17,258 bases of DNA from Pavlovales sp. CCMP2436 (taxonomy: Eukaryota > Haptophyta > Pavlovophyceae > Pavlovales), in the NCBI GenBank assembly GCA_026770615.1, contig MU631483.1:218674-235931 (forward strand), in the 5' to 3' direction. The notes below the pieces were generated by a model that was not told where the DNA came from, made no database searches, and saw nothing but the letters and a program-made list of their open reading frames with translations. Made by a program: the position numbers and the translations under genes. Positions 6,841-14,160 of the stretch are shown one piece after another (position 1 is the stretch's first letter; each line of letters starts with the position of its first letter).

Positions 6841-8485
6841 GATGATCGAGCTCGGCGAGGCGGGCTACGAGATGCTCAATCGGCTCGTGCGCGCGGAGAC
6901 CTTCCGCGCGCAGCCGGCAGCGCTCCGCACGCTGCGCGAGCTCGTGCGCACGCTGGCGGAGCAGCTGCAGGACAACGGAGATGACACGCAGACCGAGCTC
7001 ACCGAGGTGCAGCCGCAGCCGCCGCTGCCGCCTCTGCGTGGGCGCTCGGCGGCCGCGAGCCCTTTGCCTCTCGCGCCCCCGCCTCGGCCCGCGCCCGTGC
7101 CCGTGCCGCCGCCGACCGACACGCTCGCCGAGGCGTTGAGCGGGCTACGAGCGCTCACGTCCCTCGGCGCGCAGCTCGCGCACCTTGGGCAGGCGCTGCT
7201 CGCGGATGCCGCGCTGGAGTCCGACTCGCAGATCGCCCCGCTCGCGGCAGCACTCGGCGCACTCGTGCCGGAGGCGCCGGCCGCACCGAGCATGCCCGAG
7301 GTGGTGGTGGTGCTCAGCGAGGGAGGCGCGGCCGACGAGCCGACGATGACGCGGGCAGCGGCCGCCTCAGCAGTCAAGGCGGCGGCCACGGCCGCCATCA
7401 AGGCGGTGGCCGCGGCCGCCGCCTTGACTGCCACTCAGCAGCGGCTCGCCGAACTGCCGGCGGGCACGCTGCCTGACAAGGCCGACTGCAAGGTGCTGCT
7501 GGGGACGTGGGGCACGCCGACCGTGAGCGCGAAGCAGCTCACGGGCGATATAAACAGGGCGGCGATCCTGCAGGCGCCCGTGGCGGCGCTCCACGCCCTC
7601 GTCGAGGTCGATCCAGGGGCGAACGCGGCGGCGCAGCTCGCGGCGCTGCGGGGATGGGCGCTGGCAAAATCCAAGGACGAGCTCGGGCTGCCGCTCACCA
7701 AGCGCGTCCGAGAGCTGCTCGACGCGCTGCGCCCTGGCCACACAGTGGCGGGGGCAAAGGCTCCCAAGCGCGAGCAGCTGCTCCACATGTGCATCGACCC
7801 GAGCTTCACCCCCCGGACACGCGCGCCCAAGCGGGCGCGCGGAGGGGACGGTTTGGGCGAAGGCGGTGGCGGCGACTCGGACGACCCCGACTCTGATGAG
7901 GAGAAGTCGGAGGGGGTAGACGCGGCGCCTCTGGGCCCGGCAGCCGGCCTCTGGGACGTCGCGCTGGCGGCCAGCGCTGCGAAGCCGCCGGACAGGCAGC
8001 TTTACGCGCGCCGCACGCTGTGCCGGCTGCTGCTTGAGGTGGAGGTGCTCAACGGCACGCCCGGCGGCGGCAATCACGTCGCGCTGCTCGCAGCCGTGCC
8101 GATGTTCGGGTCCTTGCCGGCGGGAAAGGCGACAAATCGCATCTTCCTCTCGGGCATGCAGCCTCCCGAGTTCAAGGCAGACGTGCTGGGCCGCTACGCC
8201 GAGGCCTTGGGGCTCGGGACGACGCCCTCCGGAGATGCATGGGGCACGCTGGTGGTCGGCCCGTACGCCGACACCGACTCCCTGGCGATGCACTTTGGGT
8301 GCCGTGGGAGGCAGGTGATCGCACTGAAGAAAAACCGCCTCGGGCGGGCGACGACGAGAACGCTGGGGCAGCGACGGCGGCGGGCAGTGGCGGCGGCGCG
8401 CCGCTCGCACCGTCCACGCGCGAGAACCTCGCAGGCGCCGTGCTGCTGCCCGGGCATCTTTCGGACAGCCAGCCGACTTCCGTAG
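6841..8485 (+). CDS. Unrecognised long protein in frame with the heat-shock-like exon
   Basis: I do not recognise this family. In order: a helical block (MIELGEAGYEMLNRLVRAET, then LRTLRELVRTLAEQLQ), a Pro-rich linker (about 7000-7110), an Ala-rich helical region with KAAATAAIKAVAAAAAL (7370-7430), a compact block (DKADCKVLLGTWGTPTVSAK), a basic/acidic linker (KRARGG then DSDDPDSDEEKSE, 7830-7920), and a folded-looking C-terminal domain: LLLEVEVLNG, VALLAAVPMFGSLPAG, RIFLSGMQPPEF, TLVVGPYADTDSLAMHFG. The last 50 residues become Arg-rich, and a neighbouring frame is more protein-like (EEKPPRAGDDENAG to QTSAAS, stop at 8509-8511), so a frame change near 8320-8335 is likely. There is no ATG-led separate start and no known domain. 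It is convergent with the equally unrecognised minus-strand gene. Confidence 0.5.
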
Positions 8486-8511
8486 AGAGCCAGACGAGCG
8501 CGGCCAGCTGA

Positions 8512-8593
8512 ATATGACCGCACGCTGATCGCTGCCGCAGCTAGCTCTAATGTATAGTGTAATTTTGATTCATCTGTAGACGTGGCGCGCTAA
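8512..8593. other. Short convergent intergenic region
   Basis: About 80 AT-richer bases lie between the ends of the two convergent unknown genes (shared 3' ends, TAATGTATAGTGTAATTTTG). They likely hold both 3' UTRs and polyadenylation sites; no clear AATAAA is seen. Confidence 0.4.
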
Positions 8594-8932
8594 CTAACTA
8601 AGGTGCTGTCTAGCTGCCGGGCCGCGAAGCCGCTTCGCCTGCGACTCGTCCGCGGCCTCGATCAATTCCGCGTCCGCCATGGAGCTGCCGCGCTGCGCCC
8701 GGGCCGCGGCCGACTGGTCACCTCCCGTCCGCGCGACGACCTCGCCCGCGTGCGTGCGCGCCGTACCCGCCGGCTGGGTGGAGGCACCAGCAGTGGGGAC
8801 CTGTCCGCCTGCGAGCCCGCCGGCGCCGCCGGCAGCTGCCGGCCCCGCGCCAGCCGCAGCGCCCGTTGGGCGCTCGAAGTCCACGATGGCGAACTGCTTA
8901 CCGGCGCGTGTGCGCATCTTGCACAATTGCAT
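8594..8932 (-). CDS. Third segment of the unrecognised minus-strand gene
   Basis: The frame opens with an ATG at 8932 (MQLCKMRTRAGKQFAIVDFE). It continues through a Gly/Ala-rich linker and ends with an acidic/basic tail (MADAELIEAADESQAKRLRG). The ATG overlaps the stop of the preceding segment as TGATG. It looks like the C-terminal part of the gene upstream, displaced by one frame, rather than an independent gene. A separate small protein cannot be excluded. No family is recognised. Confidence 0.4.
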   Translation of the reverse strand: MQLCKMRTRAGKQFAIVDFERPTGAAAGAGPAAAGGAGGLAGGQVPTAGASTQPAGTARTHAGEVVARTGGDQSAAARAQRGSSMADAELIEAADESQAKRLRGPAARQHLS

Positions 8933-9324
8933 CAGGGGTGCTCGAGCGGCGCGTAGGTCTTGCCGTTGTATGCGACGCTCGGGCCGTGGTAGCCGGCGAG
9001 CCCCGGCTCGAGCACTGGCAGGCTGGTGGTGTAGCCCTCTCCGGTGGAGAAGCGCGCGGCCGCAGCCGCCACGAGCGCGGGGTGCGTCCGGCGCAGCCGG
9101 CACAGCTCGGCGTACAGCTCATCGCGCTTGGCCGCCCTGAGCTCGCCGTCGATCATGCAGCTCGCGCCGGCGGGCAGCTTGAATCGCGCCGCGGCGATCG
9201 CGGAGCAGAGGAGCGGCTTTGTGAAGAGCGTGGGGCCCTTTTGGCCGTGCAGCCTGTAATCGCGAATCACGAGCGCGTCGTCGGTCACCTCGCGCGTCCG
9301 CTCGAACTCGGCGCCGAGGCAGGC
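8932..9324 (-). CDS. Second segment of the unrecognised minus-strand gene
   Basis: The protein-like frame begins around ACLGAEFERTREVTDD and continues ALVIRDYRLHGQKGP, LFTKPLLCSAIAAARF, ASCMIDGELRAAKRDEL and GYHGPSVAYNGKTYAPLEHP before TGA. There is no ATG at its head; the first in-frame start-like codon is GTG at 9288, overlapping the TGA of the main frame. Coding sense upstream of that GTG points to a continuation of the 9285-11042 frame after a frame change or small intron in the Ala/Pro-rich linker. I cannot assign a fold. Confidence 0.45.
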   Translation of the reverse strand, partial: ACLGAEFERTREVTDDALVIRDYRLHGQKGPTLFTKPLLCSAIAAARFKLPAGASCMIDGELRAAKRDELYAELCRLRRTHPALVAAAAARFSTGEGYTTSLPVLEPGLAGYHGPSVAYNGKTYAPLEHP

Positions 9325-11042
9325 GCGGGAGCTGTGGCGGGCGCAGGCGCGGGCGCGGCGACGCTCGGGCCCCCGCCGAGGCCATCTGGGGGCCCGTCCC
9401 GGTACTCCTCGTCCGGGTCGCCGCTCTCGTCCTCCGGCGCCATCAGCCGCTCACCGGAAGGCAGGTGGCGGTCGTCGCTCGCCCCCTCGTAGCCCGCCCG
9501 CAGCGCCAAGGTGCTCTCGAGCTCGACCTGGTACTTTGGGTCGCCCTCGTTGTAGCCCTTTTTTATGCCCTTGACGCCGGGTGCCGCGAGCTCCGGGAGC
9601 GTGCCGCCCGTCACCAGCGCGAGCGCGTCCTCGAGGAAGGTGAACACGTACTTGCCCACGTGCACGATGTCGTCGTCGTTGGGCGTCAGGGCGGCGACCA
9701 CCGCCTTGGGCGTGGGGAAGATCTCGGCGAAGTCCTTGGGCGTGTCGTCGGCCTGCGGCGCGCCCTCGGGCGTGAGCCCGACGCCGTGCGCCAATTGCAC
9801 CTTCTGCGAGATGGCCGCCTGCATCAGCACGACCCACTGGTCGTAGCCCATCATCATGCGCTGGCCGTAGTTATCGAAGAGCTCGACCAAGATGGAGCCC
9901 GGCTCCGCGCCCGGGATGAGGAAGATGTCCGTCATGAAAGCCGCCTCGTCCGTCGTGGGCGCCCGCATCGGCAACGGCGTGCGCCGCCCGTTGCACAGCC
10001 GGAGCACGGAGAAGAGGTCCTTGACATTGACGCTCGTCTTGCGCGCGTTGAGCACGAGCGTCAGGTAGTCCGCGCCGCTCGTGCGCTTGCCCACCGGGCC
10101 CGCGATCCTGAGCAGCAGCTGCCACGCGAGGAAGGTCGGCCCGAGCGCCGACCACTGCCGCGAGCCCGGCACGAGCTCGTCCGCGACGAGCGGCCCCGCC
10201 TCGCCGGTGGCCAGGGCGAACACGAAGCGCCACGTCCCGGACGCCTCGCGCAACGCAAGCGCGCGCAGGTCGTTGAGCGAGAAGGCCGGGGGCTCGGCGG
10301 GGGTGCTCGCCGCGGCGTTGCGCTGCAGGCAAAAGTGGTGCACGAACGAGCCCAGCGCGCCCAGCAGCTTGCGGTTGCTGCGCCCCCGCCGGATGACGCC
10401 ACTGAAGCCCGGCGCCAGCTGCCCATCCGCGCCAACGTAGTGCGTGGTCACGAGCACCTGCTCGCCCGGCGCCGTGGCGGCGGCGGAGGTGAAGACGGCG
10501 GCCTCGACGGCGAACGCGGCCGACGCCGGTGCCGACGGCCCGCCCGCCACCTTGGTCGCGAGGGGGGCCGCCGAGCGCCTACACGAGGAGGCGTTGAGCA
10601 TGCACACCGACGGCGCGTGCCTCGCCGTGCACCCAGGCATCCCGCAATGGATCTCGCCGGCGCCCGAGAGCGCCGCCCAGGCGCACGAGCAGTGCATCGC
10701 GTGCGCCTCGGTCAGCTCGCCGCCGCCGCACGCGAGGGCCAGGTGCTCGGCGCCGGGCTTGAACTCGCGGTGGCAGTGCGCGCACGAGCGCACCGCATCG
10801 ACCGCCAGGATGTTAGAGGGGCGAGTGGACTCGAATGATAAAGGACGGGTGAGTTTATTGGAGGGGTTCGGCGTGTACGTCTGTGTAGTAAACAATGACA
10901 CGGCGGGGTTGGGCAAGGTGGCTGAAACGGCGGCGACAGAGAGTGTGCACGGCCGGCGGCTAAGACGAATCGTGCCACCAAGTCGTCCAAGCAGCGTCGC
11001 ATGGCCTCCAAGCGTCCTCAGCAGGCTTCCATCGTAAGAGCT
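9285..11042 (-). CDS. Unrecognised protein with Cys/His-rich (RING-like) N-terminal region
   Basis: The frame runs about 585 codons. The first 80 are poorly protein-like and may include intron. Then a Cys/His cluster appears: CAHC, an unpaired C, HAMHCSC and CGMPGC with flanking C/H, spaced like a RING- or PHD-type zinc site though not a clean match to either. The body contains EQVLVTTHYVGADGQLAPGF, GSFVHHFCLQRN, WRFVFALATGEAGPLVADEL, AWQLLLRIAGPVGKRTSGAD, MTDIFLIPGAEPGSILVELF, MMGYDQWVVLMQAAISQKVQ and HVGKYVFTFLEDALALVTGG, which look folded and constrained. The end is an acidic linker (EDESGDPDEEYRDGPP) and a Pro/Ala run. I do not recognise the family. It may be a host gene, a transposon gene or of viral origin; nothing here decides. 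Protein sense continues in shifted frames to 8594. Confidence 0.6.
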   Translation of the reverse strand, partial: SSYDGSLLRTLGGHATLLGRLGGTIRLSRRPCTLSVAAVSATLPNPAVSLFTTQTYTPNPSNKLTRPLSFESTRPSNILAVDAVRSCAHCHREFKPGAEHLALACGGGELTEAHAMHCSCAWAALSGAGEIHCGMPGCTARHAPSVCMLNASSCRRSAAPLATKVAGGPSAPASAAFAVEAAVFTSAAATAPGEQVLVTTHYVGADGQLAPGFSGVIRRGRSNRKLLGALGSFVHHFCLQRNAAASTPAEPPAFSLNDLRALALREASGTWRFVFALATGEAGPLVADELVPGSRQWSALGPTFLAWQLLLRIAGPVGKRTSGADYLTLVLNARKTSVNVKDLFSVLRLCNGRRTPLPMRAPTTDEAAFMTDIFLIPGAEPGSILVELFDNYGQRMMMGYDQWVVLMQAAISQKVQLAHGVGLTPEGAPQADDTPKDFAEIFPTPKAVVAALTPNDDDIVHVGKYVFTFLEDALALVTGGTLPELAAPGVKGIKKGYNEGDPKYQVELESTLALRAGYEGASDDRHLPSGERLMAPEDESGDPDEEYRDGPPDGLGGGPSVAAPAPAPATAPAPASAPSSSGRAR

Positions 11043-11162
11043 CTGCATCGAGAGCAGAGAGTGGGATCATAGCTCTGCTCCCCATGACCTGTTTCAGCGC
11101 GCTGGCCGCCCGCAGCCACCGGCTAGAGGTCTTTGTCCGGTGGGGGGGGGGGTGCTACTTAC
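11043..11162 (-). other. Candidate 120-nt GT-AG intron
   Basis: On the minus strand GATGAG|GTAAGT (donor at 11162-11157) and CTCTCGATGCAG|AGC (acceptor at 11045-11043) are strong sites. They join a 10-codon ATG exon to the main frame in phase 0. The intron includes a 7-bp hairpin (CCACCGG 11116-11122, CCGGTGG 11137-11143) and a C tract. Confidence 0.45.
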
Positions 11163-11192
11163 CTCATCCGCCAAGGGGGCGGCGATATCCAT
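11163..11192 (-). CDS. Candidate first exon (10 codons) of the unrecognised minus-strand gene
   Basis: ATG at 11192 gives MDIAAPLADE and ends at a textbook donor (GAG|GTAAGT). Spliced to 11042 it would yield MDIAAPLADE-SSYDGSLLRTL. The alternative is that translation begins at the ATG at 11048, which lies inside the proposed intron (ATGCAG). Splice-site quality and matching phase favour the exon, but it is very short. Confidence 0.4.
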
Positions 11193-11887
11193 GCTCGTAG
11201 CTGGCGCGCTCGCGCTGCTCCGAGGTGCCGCCTGCGTTACCTGCGGTCAGCGAGCAGTGCGGCCACCTTCATTCGAGTCAGGAAGTAGGCGGTGCCGCCC
11301 GCTAGCACGCGCGCGCTGCGTCGGGCAGGCACTCGAAGCCGCTGCCGCCACGCACGGGGCCGCTCGGCTGCCCGTCGCCCCCGCGTGCGCGCCGACCGCC
11401 TCGGCGCCAAAATAACGGTTCCACCGTCCAGCACGACACGGGCGGGCCTATCGATCGGTGGGGGTGGCGGGTGGTGCCAGCGCGCAGAGGGATCGTCCAG
11501 GGCGATCACCCGGGGGGCACGCGCCGAGCGCGGCCTGCGCAGCCCCCCCACGCGGCTCGCCAGCTGCGCTCGGCGCGTCGCGGTTCCAGGCGTGCACCGC
11601 GCCGTGGGTGGGCCAGGCGCCCGGGAATGGCCTCGAGCGTGGCTGGCGCGGCGCGGGAGCTCGGTTGGGGGTGTTTGGCACTGGGCCCACTGCCGGCGGC
11701 GGCATCCGCGCCGGCCGCCTCCGCCCCCACTTGGCCCTTGCCGCGTCCGACGTCGCGGTGGCCAAAGTTTTGCATCTTCCTTGGTGCTATTTTTAAACAT
11801 GGTGTTTGCATGAAGGTGGTTTACAGCTATCCCAAAGATTAGCGGTCTTTTGATTGAAATTCGCGGCACAATGGCAGCCGTCCGATA
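11193..11887. other. GC-rich region with overlapping open frames, no assignable gene
   Basis: Long open frames exist on both strands (for example minus 11237-11869) but are Arg/Pro/Ala-rich shadows of high GC. A minus-strand stretch RVIALDDPSARW / ARVVLDGGTVILAP and a GGTAYFLTRMKVAALLADR|GTAACG end with a donor-like site look somewhat protein-like, so an exon may be present. I cannot identify it. Confidence 0.35.
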
Positions 11888-11889
11888 TA
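11888..11889. repeat. TA target-site duplication, left
   Basis: TA directly abuts the left terminal inverted repeat and is matched by TA at 12886-12887. TA duplication is the Tc1/mariner insertion hallmark. Confidence 0.75.
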
Positions 11890-11968
11890 CAGGGGGGTGC
11901 GGAAACTTATCCCAGGTTTAAAAGGGACCAAATAATTCCCGCGCGGTCAACGGTGTTCCAACGGCTGC

Positions 11969-12011
11969 TGCTGCGCTACACGCGCATCAACGCGGGGCGT
12001 GTAGCGCAGCA
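11969..12011. repeat. 15-bp perfect stem inside the Tc1/mariner element
   Basis: TGCTGCGCTACACGC (11969-11983) pairs with GCGTGTAGCGCAGCA (11997-12011) around a 13-nt loop. It lies between the left TIR and the ORF start, where subterminal transposase-binding sites or a 5' UTR hairpin could be. Confidence 0.7.
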
Positions 12012-12077
12012 AACGGCGTCGCGATCGGACAAGAACTGCGTGACGGTTGCGTTCCCTACCGACTTATCTGCCACGCC

Positions 12078-12791
12078 ATGGCGCGGCGTGCCGGCATCGG
12101 CATGCAGCTCAAGAAAGGCGCGAAGGACCCCAGGGTGCTCGCGTCGGTGGTGCAGCGCACAGCGGAGCGCCAGGCGGCCGGCCCGCCGCGCGGGCCGCCC
12201 ACGGTCGACCCGTCGGAGCGCAAGCGCACGCGCAAGAGCACGAAGAAGGCGGCGGCGGTGGACGGGCGCAGGCGCATGCGCGTCAGCGAGACCGACGAGC
12301 GCACGGCCATCAAGGTTGTTTTCAACATGCTCGGCCGGCCGCCGGAGGCGGAGTGGGACGGGCGCGGCGGCACAGCGACGCGGATCATGCAGGGCCTCAA
12401 CCTCAACGGCTCGCCGCGCAAGGTCAAGCGCACGCTCGCGGCGATCCAGGAGGGGGGGACGGACTGGGACCCGAGCGCTGGGAGTGCACGCGGTGGGCGC
12501 AAAAAAAAACTCGGGCAGCTCGACTGCGAGATCGGCGCGGACCAGCTCGCGCAGGGCCTCGGGCTGGGCCAGACGCTGCACAACGTCAACGACATGCTCC
12601 GCAAGGCGGGCAGGTCGGAGGTGTGCAAGACGACCCTCCGCGACAACGTGAAGGTGCAGATCGAGGCAGTGCGGCAGAGGACGTGCAAACGACCCACCCG
12701 CCACCGGCGGCAAGGAGTGGATGGACAAGGCGCAGCAGCTCTCCGACGACGAGGAGTAGGAGCGCTTCAGACTGTCATAAACTCTCGCTAG
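12078..12791 (+). CDS. Tc1/mariner-like transposase, N-terminal DNA-binding domains only
   Basis: ATG at 12078 (MARRAGIGMQLKKGAKDPRV) leads a basic region (ERKRTRKSTKKAAAVDGRRR), then two helix-turn-helix-like blocks. The first is TAIKVVFNMLGRPPEAEWDG followed by ATRIMQGLNLNGSPRKVKR; the second is ADQLAQGLGLGQTLHNVNDM, LRKAGRSEVCKTTLRDN. The pairing, a motif on the pattern GLGL..T...VN..L...G...V, is typical of Tc1/IS630-like transposases of stramenopiles and other protists. There they bind the TIRs ahead of the DDE domain. No DDE domain follows. Near 12685 another frame becomes more protein-like (GGKEWMDKAQQLSDDEE, stop at 12757-12759), so a single-base change probably altered the end. The ORF-frame tail to 12791 is Arg-rich and unlikely to be original. 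A stretch of nine A's lies near 12500. Confidence 0.65.
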   Translation: MARRAGIGMQLKKGAKDPRVLASVVQRTAERQAAGPPRGPPTVDPSERKRTRKSTKKAAAVDGRRRMRVSETDERTAIKVVFNMLGRPPEAEWDGRGGTATRIMQGLNLNGSPRKVKRTLAAIQEGGTDWDPSAGSARGGRKKKLGQLDCEIGADQLAQGLGLGQTLHNVNDMLRKAGRSEVCKTTLRDNVKVQIEAVRQRTCKRPTRHRRQGVDGQGAAALRRRGVGALQTVINSR

Positions 12792-12885
12792 GAGGGCCCG
12801 GCCGAGCGCCCGTCAGCGTTGAATGGAGCGGACGGCCATGATTTTTTAAGTTTTCTAAACCTGGACCAGAAACCGCACCCCCCTG

Positions 12886-12887
12886 TA
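12886..12887. repeat. TA target-site duplication, right
   Basis: TA immediately follows the right TIR (CCGCACCCCCCTG|TA) and matches the left flank. Confidence 0.75.
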
Positions 12888-13404
12888 CGCTACAGGCGCG
12901 CAAACGCGACGGGCGCAATTTTGCGTAGCAACAAGTCCGGAGTCAAAAGCTGCTCGCGTTCTCGAGATACAGCCTGTCGTAGGCGACATTGCGATCGGCC
13001 AGCGTGGTGAACCGCACCCCAGGCTTGAGCGTGCGCGCGCTCTTCGCGTCGATCCTTCACCCTGCTCGCGCCTCTTCTTCAAGGAGGACGGCAGGGTGTG
13101 ACATCGCGCTTCGCTCCCACGCTGTCTCGTGTCAGCACGCGGTGCTGCCTCGCGGGTACTCGTCTGCGAGGTGGTGTGGCGAGGTGCGCATTCCCGCGTT
13201 CACCAAGTTCGCCGCGCCCAGTCCGCCTCAGTCGCCACCGCCGCCGAGGCCGCCGCACAGCCCGCCACAAAGCCCGACACCCAGCTCTAGCGTAGTCGCC
13301 CCGCCACCATACCCGCCGCTGAGCCCGCCGTCCGAGCCCTCAGCCATCCGCGCGCCGAGGACGGCCGGGTGGTGGCAAAAGACCGCAAATCTTTATTCGG
13401 GATA
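12888..13404. other. GC-rich stretch with a proline-rich frame, no confirmed gene
   Basis: On the plus strand 12989-13405 is open but GTG-led. It encodes a Pro/Ser-rich run (SPPQSPPPPRPPHSPPQSPT, 13218-13280) like the linkers of algal wall or secreted proteins. On the minus strand short protein-like pieces appear: VRFTTLADRNVAYDRLYLEN just before a stop near 12951, and LVNAGMRTSPHHLADEYPRG near 13140-13215. They are separated by stops. They may be decayed exons of a minus-strand gene. Neither reading is secure. Confidence 0.3.
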
Positions 13405-13412
13405 GATAGCTG

Positions 13413-13485
13413 TAGCTATTTTAGCAGGTGGTTTAGCTATTTTAGCAGGTGTTTGAGCTATTTTAGCTTCTTTTAGCTATTTTGG
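13413..13485 (+). repeat. Four tandem AGCTATTTTAG(CAGGTG) repeats
   Basis: AGCTATTTT occurs at 13414, 13435, 13456 and 13475 (spacing 21, 21, 19). Three copies continue with AG, and the first two with CAGGTG. The stretch is AT-rich in a GC-rich neighbourhood. Confidence 0.85.
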
Positions 13486-14160
13486 GGTTCTAAGCGCGCT
13501 AGTTCGTCCGTTGCATTTTCTGCGTTTTGCAGAGGGGATTATTACGTTGGTGGGCCAATGAACGCTGTGTAAATATCTATAAAAACGTCCGGTCCCGTTC
13601 GCGGTCTCCCAGTTAAAACTGGGACCAGCTCCCGAGCCCCCGGATACCGTCATCCCCGCTAAGACTGATCAGACACACGACTGTCGACGACACTCGACTT
13701 GCGCGCTGATCAAGCTCTGCTGCACTTCGCTCGTCTCGAAATGCGGCTCGCCTGCACACGCACCGCACCTACAGGCCCACCCCCGTCAAGGGTTGGGATA
13801 GAATGGGCCAGCAAATAAGCCGCGTATATTTGTGATTTTTACCCCCGGGCAAAAATCTCAACATATGCGAGCCAGGCTAGCGAGGAGGTAATGTTTGGGA
13901 TGCGCGAAGGTGGGCCGCACTCGTAGACGGTGCTGCATTTTCAGACGACGCGAGGGAGAACAGTGGAGGTTGGTCAGCGTGCCAGCCGAGAGTCGTCAGT
14001 TGTCGATCGTCGTATGGCTGAACTGATCAGTGGTGGGGACGGTATCCGTGTGCTCGGGGTGGTTCCCTGGATCTGAGTGTTTTTCAACACTTAAATGCAG
14101 TGAGATCCTCCCGAGGACGGACGTTTAACTAGAAACTTACACAGCACATAATACAAGCAG
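13486..14160. other. Intergenic region, no gene seen
   Basis: Apart from the TATA/hairpin, this stretch has mixed composition, frequent stops and a small hairpin AGTGTT-TTTC-AACACT (14076-14091). I find no tRNA, snRNA or coding signal. Confidence 0.45.
13578..13624 (+). promoter_or_regulatory. TATA-like box followed by a perfect 8-bp hairpin
   Basis: TATAAAAA (13578-13585) is followed about 20 bases later by TCCCAGTT-AA-AACTGGGA (13607-13624). GGTCCC/GGGACC offers an alternative outer pairing (13591-13626). A core promoter with a structured transcript start is possible, for example of an LTR or small RNA gene. No downstream ORF supports it. Confidence 0.3.

Larger units (their letters stand above)
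11890..12885 (+). mobile_element. Compact Tc1/mariner-type element (996 bp) with TIRs and TA flanks
   Basis: Terminal inverted repeats start CAGGGGGGTGCGG on both ends (13 identical bases). After an 8-9 nt divergent spacer they continue with CCAGGTTTA (9 identical): left 11890-11920, right 12856-12885. TA flanks both sides. Inside are a 15-bp hairpin and one reading frame for a transposase-type DNA-binding protein. A full Tc1/mariner transposase needs about 340 residues with a DDE/DDD domain; here the room and the frame allow about 230, and no catalytic motif is visible. The element is thus probably a non-autonomous deletion derivative that kept the DNA-binding half. Confidence 0.8.

Noticed and set aside
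9465..10838. 457-codon plus-strand open frame opposite the unknown minus-strand gene
   Set aside because: It is Arg/His/Leu-rich shadow sequence; the minus frame has more natural composition.
11976..12728. Minus-strand and other-frame ORFs across the transposase
   Set aside because: The HTH blocks and the ATG match only the 12078 plus frame.
14076..14091. 6-bp stem with TTTC loop, like the histone mRNA 3' stem-loop
   Set aside because: Stem bases differ from the conserved GGCTCT/AGAGCC form and no histone gene lies upstream on that strand.
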